Source: Roseovarius dicentrarchi | Lineage (GTDB): Bacteria; Pseudomonadota; Alphaproteobacteria; Rhodobacterales; Rhodobacteraceae | Assembly: GCF_003316635.1 (NCBI RefSeq) | Contig: NZ_QNQP01000017.1 | Span: 1 to 64,000 of the forward strand | Reading direction: 5' to 3' | DNA: 64,000 nt | Part shown: piece after piece, positions 19,143-27,060 of the stretch | Layout of the letters: every line of letters starts with the position of its first letter | Numbering within the stretch: the first letter of the stretch is position 1 | Translations under genes and position numbers: made by a program | Notes under the pieces: generated by a model | The model's input: only the letters and a program-made list of their open reading frames with translations | The model's database searches: none | Told to the model about the DNA's origin: nothing

Positions 19143-19200
19143 ATGCCCCTGATCGCCCGCGCAGCTTAAGCCAGGCTTAAGGCCGCCGCCCGTGCCTGCC

Positions 19201-19716
19201 TCATGCCGGCCCAACGCCCTTGAACAGCACCTCATCCACCCGGTCGCCATGCAGCACCGAAATATCGCCGGTGGTCTCCAGCACCACCGCGCGCACATCC
19301 GATATGTCCAGCGCGTTCGCCTCGCGCAATTTGGCGATCAGATCCTCCTCGGCCACGCGCGTCTTGCGCAAGGCATCGTGCAGGATGACGCCATCCTTCA
19401 TCAGCAAGGTCGGCGTGTTCTGCACCAGCGCATTCAGCCGCGAGGACCATTGCCGCAAGCGCGACACGGCATATTGCACCGCAAACAGGCAGGCCATCGC
19501 CGTCACCGTTTGCAAGGTTCCGGTCCACTCCTGCGATTGCGCCACCCCCGCCAGAAGCGAGCCCATGGCGACGGTCATCACAAAATCGAAATTGGTCATT
19601 TTTGAAAATGACCGCAGCCCGACAATGCGCACCAGAAAGATGACCCAGAACAGCCCGAACGCACTCAGCACTGCGCCCCTGGCCAGCGCGTCAAGTATCG
19701 GTCCGTCAAATAACAT
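19201..19716 (-). CDS. DUF421 (YetF-type) membrane protein
   Basis: Membrane protein of 171 residues, function not established. Three N-terminal helices (AVLSAFGLFWVIFLVRIVG, then GSLLAGVA and an Ala-rich third) precede a soluble DUF421 domain. That domain has RLNALVQNTPTLLMKDG and the pattern LREANALDISDVRAVVLETTGDISVL, ending in HGD. ATG 19716 was chosen because AAGGGGG stands six bases before it; an ATG two codons upstream sits directly on that box. It stands alone between dsbD and the RND genes. Confidence 0.85.
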   Translation of the reverse strand: MLFDGPILDALARGAVLSAFGLFWVIFLVRIVGLRSFSKMTNFDFVMTVAMGSLLAGVAQSQEWTGTLQTVTAMACLFAVQYAVSRLRQWSSRLNALVQNTPTLLMKDGVILHDALRKTRVAEEDLIAKLREANALDISDVRAVVLETTGDISVLHGDRVDEVLFKGVGPA

Positions 19717-19809
19717 CGTCATCCCCCTTGGGCCAAGGCATATGGCCTGCACCCGTGGTAGACGCTTTGCCGCCGCAACCCTACGAAAATCGACCGGCGC
19801 AACGCGCGC

Positions 19810-22800
19810 CTACGCCCCGGCGGGCCGCGCCGCCGCGTTTTCACGCCGCAGCCGCTGCGCCGCCATGCCCGGATCGGCGCCCCAGACCGCGATCCAGCGG
19901 TAGAAAACCGGGGTCAGGAACAGGGTAAACACGGTGGCAAATCCCAGACCGCCGACAATGACCCAGCCCACGGCAATCCGCGCCTCGGCGCCCGCGCCAG
20001 CGGTCAGGATCAGCGGCATCGCGCCGAACACGGTCGAGACCATCGTCATCATCACGGGCCGGATGCGCAGGCGCAGCGCATCGCGAATGGCGCTGTCGAT
20101 ATCCTGCCCCCGCTCGCGCAGCTGGTTGGCGAATTCGACGATCAGGATGCCATTCTTGGCCATGATCCCGATCAGCATCACCAGCCCGATTTCGCTGTAA
20201 TAGTTCAGCGATCCGCCCGTCAGCGAAATCGCCATCAGCGCGGCGGCCAGCCCGAAGGGCACGGTCAGCATGATCACCACGGCGCTGGCGAAACTCTCGA
20301 ACTGCGCCGCCAGCACCAGCAGGACCACGGCAAAGGCCACGCCAAAGACGATGATCATGCCCAGCTGGCTTTCCGACAGGCTGGCCGCCTCGCCGGTGAA
20401 TGTGATGCCCATGCCGCCGGGCAGCGTCTCTGCCGCGATCGCGGACAGCCGGGTCATCGCGGCGCCGAGGCTGGCACCCTCGCCCAGATTGGCGCGCACC
20501 GACACGGCCAGCGATCCGCCCTGCCGCTCGATCTCGGACCGGCCGACGACCTGCTCCATCGTCGCGGCAGAGGACAGCGGCACGAAACTGCCCCCCGGCA
20601 GGCGCAGATAGATGGATTCAAGGTCGGACGGATCGTTGATCGGCGGGCCGCCCGGCACCACATTCACGTCCGTTTCGGTGTCATCCTCGAACACGGTGAC
20701 GGCGATGTTGCCGCGCACCATCGCGGCGATCGTGCGAGTGATCTCCGCCTGTGTCAAACCGAACACACTGGCCATATCCGAATCGACGCTCACCTCCAGC
20801 TGGACCTGCACCGCATCGCCCGACAGCTGCGGATTGACGAACATCGCCTCCTGCGCCATCTCGGCCACCAGATCCTCGGCGGCGGCGGTGATCGCGTCCA
20901 CGTTATTGCCGGTCACGGCAAAGCTCAGCCCCTGCCCCGCGCCCCGGATATTCAGGCTGTTGCCCGACCGCACGCTGACCTGCACCCCCGGCACCGTATC
21001 CAGCCGGTCACCGATGCTGGCAATGATCTGCGCCTGCGTTCTGTCGCGCGCCGCCCAATCGGACAGCCGCACGATGATGAACGCGCTGGTGCCGCCGCCG
21101 ATGCCGATGATGCTCTGAACGGCGGTGACTTCGCCGCTGTCGCGATAGGGGTCCAGGATATCCTCGATCTGGGTCACTTGGGTGTCCAGATATTCAACCG
21201 TGGTGTCGGACGCGCCGCGCGCCATGATCATGAAGAATCCCCGATCCTCGTCCGGCGTGATGCTGGAGGTCAGCGTACTGGCCGCGCCCGCCGCGATAAT
21301 GGCAAAGCCGCCCGCGATGGCGATCACGATCAGCGGCGTGCGGATCGCGTAATCCATCACCGCATCGAACCCGCGCACCGCCCAGCCCGGCGCGTCCGGC
21401 GCGCGGCTTTGCTGGCCCGGTTTGCCGGGGTCAAGGAAGGCCGCCATCACCGGCACCAGCGTCAGCGCCGTGACCGAGGAGATCGCCACCGCATAGGCCA
21501 GCACATAGCCAAATTCGCTGAACACCCCGCCCGCCTGTCCGGGCAAAAACGAGATCGGGATAAACACCGCCGCCAGAGTCGCGGTGGTCGAAATCACCGC
21601 AAAGAATACCTCATTCGCGCCGGCCGCAGCGGCGGCAAACGCGCCCATCCCCTCGCGGCGCTTGCGCATGATGTTCTCGATCACGACGATGGCATCATCC
21701 ACCACCATCCCGGTGGCCAGCACCAGCGCCAGCAGGCTGATCGTGTTGACCGAAAACCCGGTCAGCCAGATCGCCGCAACGGTCCCGATCAGCGCAACCG
21801 GGATGCTGACCGCCGGGATCACCGTCGCGCGGGGCGAGCGCAGGAAGACAAAGATTACCGCAACCACGATCACGGCGGCCAGACCGATGGATTTGACCCC
21901 CTCGTCAATCGACCCTTCGATGAACACGCCATCATCCGAGGTGATGATCAGATCCACACCGTCGGGCAGGGACGGGCGCAATTCTTCGACCGCGCGGCGC
22001 ACCTCGCGCGAGATGGTCAGCGTGTTGCCGACCGATTGCCGGGTGATATCCAGACTGACCGCCGCTTGCCCGTTGACGCGCGCCGTCACGGTGCTGTCCT
22101 CTGGAATCAGGCGGACGAATGCCACATCGGCCACCCGCGTATTGGCGTTGATCGGGATCTGGCCGACGCTTTCGACCGTGACATCCGCATTGGCCACGCT
22201 CAGCGCCAGCGTTTGCGTCCGCGTCTCCAACTGGCCCAGCGGCGTGTCATCGCGCAGGGCGGTCAGCGCGTTCGATACGTCAAAGATGGTCAGTCCCCGG
22301 CTGAGCAATACCGGCATATCCAGCCGGACGCGGAATTCGTTGGACCGGTTGCCGCGCACCGTGACTTCGGCCACGCCGTCAATGGTGGTCAGCCGGTCAT
22401 AAATCGGCCCCTCAGCCAGAGTGGTCAGCTCGTCAAATGTCGCGTCGCCCAGAATCGCCAGACGGATGATCGCATCGGCGTTGCTGTCGCTTTTGGTGAC
22501 GACCGGGTCATCCTCCAGATCGTCGGGCAGCCGGCGCAGCGTGGCCGAAACGATTTCACGCGCCTCGTTGGCGGCAACGTCCACATCGGTGCCCTCGGAC
22601 AGGTCAATGGTGATCCGGCTCTGCCCGGTGGAGGAGCGCGATTCGATATAGGACAGCCCGTCCAGCGCGCTCAGCGCGTCCTCCAGAACCTGCGTCACCT
22701 CGCTGTCCACCGTCGCGGGAACGGCGCCCTCGTAAGTGGTGCGCACCGACAGAACGGGCCGGTCCACATCCGGCATTTCGCGCACATCCACCGCGACCAA

Positions 22801-22908
22801 GGCCGCCAGCCCCGCAATCAGGATCAGCAGGTTGATGACCAGCGCAAAGATCGGCCGGCCCACGAACAGCCCCGCCATCCCGGCCCCGGCGGGATCAGGC
22901 GCGCTCAT
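19810..22908 (-). CDS. RND efflux permease (AcrB/HAE-1 family)
   Basis: Proton-driven inner-membrane efflux pump of 1032 residues, full length for the family. It has 12 helices with two large periplasmic loops. Helix 4 carries the relay motif LALVLATGMVVDDAIVVIENI, and a second such element is seen at EIGLVMLIGIMAKNGILIVEF. It begins GRPIFALVINLLILIAGLAAL, close to the usual RND start. Its start overlaps the stop of the adaptor gene (ATGA), so the two form one operon. No outer-membrane channel gene is adjacent, so an unlinked TolC-like protein is expected. Substrates cannot be inferred. Confidence 0.93.
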   Translation of the reverse strand: MSAPDPAGAGMAGLFVGRPIFALVINLLILIAGLAALVAVDVREMPDVDRPVLSVRTTYEGAVPATVDSEVTQVLEDALSALDGLSYIESRSSTGQSRITIDLSEGTDVDVAANEAREIVSATLRRLPDDLEDDPVVTKSDSNADAIIRLAILGDATFDELTTLAEGPIYDRLTTIDGVAEVTVRGNRSNEFRVRLDMPVLLSRGLTIFDVSNALTALRDDTPLGQLETRTQTLALSVANADVTVESVGQIPINANTRVADVAFVRLIPEDSTVTARVNGQAAVSLDITRQSVGNTLTISREVRRAVEELRPSLPDGVDLIITSDDGVFIEGSIDEGVKSIGLAAVIVVAVIFVFLRSPRATVIPAVSIPVALIGTVAAIWLTGFSVNTISLLALVLATGMVVDDAIVVIENIMRKRREGMGAFAAAAAGANEVFFAVISTTATLAAVFIPISFLPGQAGGVFSEFGYVLAYAVAISSVTALTLVPVMAAFLDPGKPGQQSRAPDAPGWAVRGFDAVMDYAIRTPLIVIAIAGGFAIIAAGAASTLTSSITPDEDRGFFMIMARGASDTTVEYLDTQVTQIEDILDPYRDSGEVTAVQSIIGIGGGTSAFIIVRLSDWAARDRTQAQIIASIGDRLDTVPGVQVSVRSGNSLNIRGAGQGLSFAVTGNNVDAITAAAEDLVAEMAQEAMFVNPQLSGDAVQVQLEVSVDSDMASVFGLTQAEITRTIAAMVRGNIAVTVFEDDTETDVNVVPGGPPINDPSDLESIYLRLPGGSFVPLSSAATMEQVVGRSEIERQGGSLAVSVRANLGEGASLGAAMTRLSAIAAETLPGGMGITFTGEAASLSESQLGMIIVFGVAFAVVLLVLAAQFESFASAVVIMLTVPFGLAAALMAISLTGGSLNYYSEIGLVMLIGIMAKNGILIVEFANQLRERGQDIDSAIRDALRLRIRPVMMTMVSTVFGAMPLILTAGAGAEARIAVGWVIVGGLGFATVFTLFLTPVFYRWIAVWGADPGMAAQRLRRENAAARPAGA

Positions 22909-24026
22909 GCCGGATCTCCGCCAGCCACCGGCAGGGCAATCCGCGCGCCGCTGCGCAGCTTCTGCGCGCCTTCAGTCACAACCATCGTGCCCGCCTCGAT
23001 TTCCGCGTCGATCCACACCGTATCATTGCGCCGGAACAGCAGCGTGACGGGCAGCCGCTGCGCGGTGCCATCCACATCAATGTAGATCCCCGACCCCTCG
23101 CGCGACCATGTGATCGCCGTTGCCGGCAGCGACGGCAGCGGCGCGCTTTGCTGCGTCAGGCGCACGGAAAATGTCATGCCCGGCCACAGGATGCCGTCCG
23201 AGTTGTCAATCCGCGCCTTCACCGTCACGCTGCGCGTGATGCTGTCGATGCGGCTGTCGAACGAGGTGATTTCCCCCCGGAACACCCGCCCCCGAAAGGT
23301 CGGCGTGCTGGCCAGCACCTCGCGCGCGCCTGCCAGCAGGCCAATCGTCCGCTCGGGCAGCTCGAATTCGACCACCAGCGTTTCGGACTGGTCAATGGTC
23401 GCAATCACGCTGTCATTGGCCAGCACATCGCCGACGCCGATATCGCTCAGCCCCAGCTGGCCGGATATGGGCGCGCGAATGGTGCGATCCTCCAGATCCA
23501 CCTGCGCCAGACCTACCGCCGCCTCGGCCAGACGAACCGCCACGCGGGCATCGGTCAGGGTGACATCCGTGACCGTGGAATTGTTGCTGGCGCTCAGCCG
23601 CTCGTAGCGCGACAGCGTATCGCGCGCCTGATCCAGATTGGCCTGCGCAATCTCAAGGTTGAACGCCTCCGTGCGCGCGTCAAAGCGCAGCAGAACCTCG
23701 CCCGCCTCGACGGCGCGGTTGGCGGCCAGGTTCGCCTCCGTCACCGTGCCGGCTGTATTGGACACCACATCGACGCTGCGCAGGGCCGACGCGGTGCCGA
23801 TGGCGTTCAACACGCTGGTATAGGGCCGAAACTCCAGCGGCGCGGTCACCACGCTGGTCGCGGGCGCGCGTGCGCTGCGGCCTGCGGCGCCCGGTGCGGT
23901 GGGGGCCGGCGCGCCCTCCTCTGCCGCAGGGACCAGCCCGGCAATCGGGGCCGGCACGCCGAAAGTCACCAGATACGCCGCCAAAAGAATCAGCGCGCTG
24001 ATCGCCAGCATCACAAATCTGCGCAT
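22905..24026 (-). CDS. RND periplasmic adaptor subunit
   Basis: Membrane-fusion partner of the RND pump, 373 residues. An N-terminal signal anchor (MRRFVMLAISALILLAAYLVTFG) and a Pro/Ala-rich linker precede a lipoyl half (GTVTEANLAANRAVEAGEVLLRFD). A helical hairpin (about 120-190), the second lipoyl half (APISGQLGLSDIGVGDVL) and beta domains follow, ending in a C-terminal membrane-proximal region (VVTEGAQKLRSGARI). The gene overlaps the pump gene by four bases. No regulator adjoins it; the 207 bases upstream contain no recognisable operator. Confidence 0.9.
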   Translation of the reverse strand: MRRFVMLAISALILLAAYLVTFGVPAPIAGLVPAAEEGAPAPTAPGAAGRSARAPATSVVTAPLEFRPYTSVLNAIGTASALRSVDVVSNTAGTVTEANLAANRAVEAGEVLLRFDARTEAFNLEIAQANLDQARDTLSRYERLSASNNSTVTDVTLTDARVAVRLAEAAVGLAQVDLEDRTIRAPISGQLGLSDIGVGDVLANDSVIATIDQSETLVVEFELPERTIGLLAGAREVLASTPTFRGRVFRGEITSFDSRIDSITRSVTVKARIDNSDGILWPGMTFSVRLTQQSAPLPSLPATAITWSREGSGIYIDVDGTAQRLPVTLLFRRNDTVWIDAEIEAGTMVVTEGAQKLRSGARIALPVAGGDPA

Positions 24027-24233
24027 CCCGATAACCCCTTTCGCGGTGTTGGTCGCCCTGCCGCATCATGCGGCGCGCCGCGCGCCCGCGCCAGCCCTTG
24101 CGCCCGCGGTCCCCCGACCTTGTGCCACTTATGTTGCGCCCACGCAGCCGCGTTATTGTCGCAACCTGTCGCGCCTATCGGGCCTGTTACATCTTGCGAC
24201 ATTTCAAATCCGCCCGCGCGGACCTGCCGGCCG

Positions 24234-24812
24234 CTATCCGGCCTCCTCCGCGCTCTGCGGCAGGTTGCGCAGGCTGTCCAGATCGAAGGTCAGCAGAAAC
24301 TCCGGCGTGGTGACAAAGGTATGCGGCGCGCCGGGTCCGGGGCTTTTCGGCCCGTTTGCGATCAGCCCCCTGTAGCGCAGTCGGCCCAGCAGATCCCTGC
24401 TGATCTGCCTGCCGAATATATCGGCCAGCCCGGCCCTGTCGATCGGCTGGTGATAGGCGACGGCGCACAGCACGGCCAGCTCCTCCTCGGTAAAGCCGTG
24501 CGCGTCACCGCCGAGATCGGCGGCCGCCCGGATCGCAGACGCGTATCGCGGGCGCGTGCGAAATATCCAGCCGCCGGCCACCGCCGCAACCTCGTAGGGC
24601 TTGCCGGCCAGCCCGGCCTGAATATCCGCAATCAGCAAATCGAGATTTGCACCCTGCCCCACCACCCGTTGCAGCGCCTGCCGGTCCACCGGGCGGCTGC
24701 TGGCAAAAATCACCGCCTCGATGCGGTTCATCCACTCGCGCCAGCGCGGGCCGGGTTGCAGATCGGCCAGCTCGCGATCCAGCGGCTCAGTGTCTGTTTT
24801 CATCCGCACCAT
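24234..24812 (-). CDS. ScpB-like winged-helix protein next to plasmid partition genes
   Basis: Protein of 192 residues resembling ScpB, the kleisin-binding subunit of SMC condensin. The two winged-helix parts are recognisable: RIEAVIFASSRPVDRQALQRVVG with a VAGGWIFRTRPRYA strand pair, then ELAVLCAVAYHQPIDRAGLADIFG and LLGRLRYRGLI. No ScpA or SMC gene is in the window, so this is probably a replicon-borne paralog rather than the housekeeping copy. It follows the DUF1403 gene by six bases in the same direction as parAB, which suggests a role in replicon segregation or copy control (inference). The C-terminal tail is short and acidic. Confidence 0.75.
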   Translation of the reverse strand: MVRMKTDTEPLDRELADLQPGPRWREWMNRIEAVIFASSRPVDRQALQRVVGQGANLDLLIADIQAGLAGKPYEVAAVAGGWIFRTRPRYASAIRAAADLGGDAHGFTEEELAVLCAVAYHQPIDRAGLADIFGRQISRDLLGRLRYRGLIANGPKSPGPGAPHTFVTTPEFLLTFDLDSLRNLPQSAEEAG

Positions 24813-24818
24813 CCGGCT

Positions 24819-25757
24819 CTAACCCAGCCCATAGAGTCGAAATGTCGCCCGCCCCGTCAATTCGCGCACCACCCCCAATGCTACCAGCCGGTCGCACAGG
24901 CGGCGCGCCGACCGGTCCGTCATGGCAATGTCGGTGCCGCGAATGATCGGCGACAGCATGGCGGACGGCAGAACCGCGTCCTCGGAAAGGAAAACGCCAA
25001 TCGCCGCCGCCGCCCCTTTGGAACGGAGCCTTGGCGCCACCGCCCGCAGCCGCGCCGCCCGCCGCGCCAGATCATGCGCCGCGCGGATCGCGTCCTGCGC
25101 CGCGCGGGCAACCGCGATATGGCACTCAAGGCCGATATCCGCGCCATCGCTGGCCGCGCGAAGCGTCCTGCGGCTGACATGCGCCGCCAGCAGCGGCAGC
25201 GGCGCGCCCCACCCCAGGGACCGCGCCAGCATGACATCCGCACAGAGCAGCGCCGCCGCCTCTGCCCGTGGAAAGGCGCCCAAGATACTGCCCAGCAGCG
25301 CCGCGGCGCGGGCCACCGGGCTGCCCGCCGCCTCTGCATGTGCGATCCAGCCGGGCAAAGGCGCCTGCAATTCCGCGGCCAGCAGCGCCCGCAGCCGCCC
25401 CTGCCAGCCCGCCCGGCGCAGATGCAGCGCCGCGCCCGCGCGCCAGAAGGCCAGCATATCGCCGTCCGGACCCATCGCATCGCCGGGCATGGTCAGATAA
25501 TAAGCGTCGCGCAGCGCGGCGCCTGCCACGCCCCTGCCCTCGATCTTGCAGCACTGTCCGGCAGCGCGCAGCGCCAGCCGCGCGCGCAGCACCCCATCCG
25601 GCACACTCAAACCCGGATCATGCAGCGCCCCATGCAACAGCGCCAGCGCCGCACCGCTGGCAAATGCCGCCTCGTCGACGCTGCCGGGCGCCCGCGCGTC
25701 AAACATCCAGGGCGGCAGGACGGGCGCGGGTGTATCATCTGTGGCCGGGTGTTTCAT
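24819..25757 (-). CDS. DUF1403 family protein
   Basis: Protein of 312 residues, mostly Ala- and Arg-rich helices, with no signal peptide or membrane segment. The pattern of DUF1403 is visible: PPWMFDARAPGSVDEAAFASGAALALLHG, RARLALRAAGQCCKIEGR, then AALRDAYYLTMPGDAMGPDGDMLAFWR. The C-terminal 60 residues (TDRSARRLCDRLVALGVVRELTGR) look like a winged helix, so DNA binding is possible. From memory, DUF1403 genes often accompany replication or partition genes and a ScpB-like gene in this order of bacteria, as seen here. Function is unknown to me. Confidence 0.75.
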   Translation of the reverse strand: MKHPATDDTPAPVLPPWMFDARAPGSVDEAAFASGAALALLHGALHDPGLSVPDGVLRARLALRAAGQCCKIEGRGVAGAALRDAYYLTMPGDAMGPDGDMLAFWRAGAALHLRRAGWQGRLRALLAAELQAPLPGWIAHAEAAGSPVARAAALLGSILGAFPRAEAAALLCADVMLARSLGWGAPLPLLAAHVSRRTLRAASDGADIGLECHIAVARAAQDAIRAAHDLARRAARLRAVAPRLRSKGAAAAIGVFLSEDAVLPSAMLSPIIRGTDIAMTDRSARRLCDRLVALGVVRELTGRATFRLYGLG

Positions 25758-25836
25758 GGCGGGCAGCGTAGCCGCGAACGGCGCTTTGTGCCAGCATTAA
25801 TCGCCGTAACCGCCGCGCCCTGCCGGCCTCAACAAT

Positions 25837-25861
25837 GTCCAATAAGTTTGCCTTATCGGAC
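25837..25861. promoter_or_regulatory. Inverted repeat upstream of DUF1403/ScpB-like pair
   Basis: GTCCAATAAG, a 5-base loop and CTTATCGGAC form a 10-bp inverted repeat with a single mismatch, about 80 bases upstream of the DUF1403 start. It lies between the end of parB and the DUF1403-scpB pair, so it could be an operator for that pair. A site-specific binding or recombination site cannot be excluded. Confidence 0.45.
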
Positions 25862-25922
25862 GCAATCAAAAGCCCGGCGCCGCTGGCCCATCGGGCTGAA
25901 AACAGCCCGGCCCGGCGCCGAG

Positions 25923-25937
25923 GTTTCGCCACGAAAC
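25923..25937. other. parS-like palindrome 1 (after parB)
   Basis: GTTTCG-CCA-CGAAAC, a 6+3+6 palindrome (extendable to AGGTTTCG/CGAAACCT), lies eight bases past the parB stop. It resembles chromosomal parS (core GTTTCACGTGAAAC) with a different centre. The same pattern occurs at 26984 and 28321. It could also act as a terminator hairpin for parAB. Confidence 0.5.
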
Positions 25938-25944
25938 CTGCGCG

Positions 25945-27060
25945 CTACTTCTCCAGTAGCGCGCGGATTTCGTTCAGCAGATGCTCCATCACGGCGGCGT
26001 CCATGCCCTTGCCCTCAAAGCGCAGGATGTGTCCCTTGCTGTCTTGCTGGTGGCGGATGGTGATGCCCGCCGAAGTGTGCAGCGTCTCGGCCCCCTGCCA
26101 GCCGGATGTGCGCGGCGCCGCCTTTGGCCGTCCGCCCCGCCGCTTGTCCGGCGCGGGCGCCTCCAGCGCGTCGATCACCGATTCGATGCGGGTCCATTCC
26201 GCCTCTGCGTCGGCGGGGGGATGATCGCCCAAGGCGTCGCGCAGCCCGGCCTCGGCCCCGCTGCGCAGCGCTTGGGCCAGCCGCAGACCCCGCTTTTCGC
26301 TGAGCGCCTCGGGGAAGGTCAGCATATCGCCCAGCTCCTCGAATATCATCGCAAAGGAGCGGACCTTGGACCTCTTGGCCTTGGACCCGGTGGCGTAAAG
26401 GCGGTTCACCGCCTCCTCGACATTGACGAACGCGCCCTGCTGCGCGGCGATCACGGCGATGCGGCCCCGCTCGAACTGGCTGAGGTCCGAGCGGACCTCG
26501 TTCTCCTCGACCATGGACACGAACGCCTGATCGGCCTCGGCCGGCGGGCGGATCACGGCGCGGATGGTGCTGTATTTCGCCGCCTCGGTCAGATCCAGCA
26601 GCGCCTGCACCGCCATGTAGCGCCGATAGCCCGACACCAGCGCGTAATGCGGCGCGCCCTCCTGCGGATCGGGCAGCGCGAACACCTCGATCGGCAGCCG
26701 CAGGCCGCTGGCGGCGATGGACTGGCGCAGCTCGGTCATGTCGGCCTCGTCCAGGTCGATCCGGTCGCGGATCATCGCGTGCGGGTCGATCTGGTCCAGC
26801 GGCAGATCGGCCATCAGCCGCCCGTCCCCTTGCGCATCGCGCAGCCGCTGCGCATCGGCGGCGTTGCGCGCGTTTGCGGCGCGCGCATCCGGGCTGCCCA
26901 GCTGGGCCTGCGCCGCCGCCTCGCCCGCGACCTGCGCGATGGGCGCCACCGCGCTGCCCGCGCCAAAGCCCGCGCGCCCCGAGGTTTCGCGGCGAAACTC
27001 ATCCTCGATCCGGCCCAGATCCTCGGCACTGGGCGCCTCCAGCTTTCTGCGTTTAGCCAT
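25945..27060 (-). CDS. parB: ParB/RepB-type plasmid partition protein
   Basis: Centromere-binding protein of 371 residues that works with ParA to segregate the replicon. After a variable N-terminus (MAKRRKLEAPSAEDLG) comes the ParB/Srx nuclease-like domain: LPLDQIDPHAMIRDRIDLDE, then VSGYRRYMAVQAL. The CTP-binding or RepB-type box follows (SMVEENEVRSDLSQFERGRIAV). The central HTH region (about 195-270) and C-terminal dimerisation region (KGHILRFEGKGMDAAVMEHLL) follow. Its 5' end overlaps parA by eight bases, so they are coupled. Candidate parS-like palindromes lie just after its stop, within its 5' part and in parA. Confidence 0.9.
   Translation of the reverse strand: MAKRRKLEAPSAEDLGRIEDEFRRETSGRAGFGAGSAVAPIAQVAGEAAAQAQLGSPDARAANARNAADAQRLRDAQGDGRLMADLPLDQIDPHAMIRDRIDLDEADMTELRQSIAASGLRLPIEVFALPDPQEGAPHYALVSGYRRYMAVQALLDLTEAAKYSTIRAVIRPPAEADQAFVSMVEENEVRSDLSQFERGRIAVIAAQQGAFVNVEEAVNRLYATGSKAKRSKVRSFAMIFEELGDMLTFPEALSEKRGLRLAQALRSGAEAGLRDALGDHPPADAEAEWTRIESVIDALEAPAPDKRRGGRPKAAPRTSGWQGAETLHTSAGITIRHQQDSKGHILRFEGKGMDAAVMEHLLNEIRALLEK
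26984..26998. other. parS-like palindrome 2 (inside parB 5' end)
   Basis: GTTTCG-CGG-CGAAAC lies in the N-terminal codons of parB (encoding FRRETSG). Identical half-sites to the copy after the stop, with a different 3-base centre, make chance less likely. Confidence 0.5.

Noticed and set aside
23148-26063. Long plus-strand open frame over RND adaptor, ScpB-like and DUF1403 genes
   Set aside because: Arg/Gln/His-rich translation without domains and antisense to recognisable genes.
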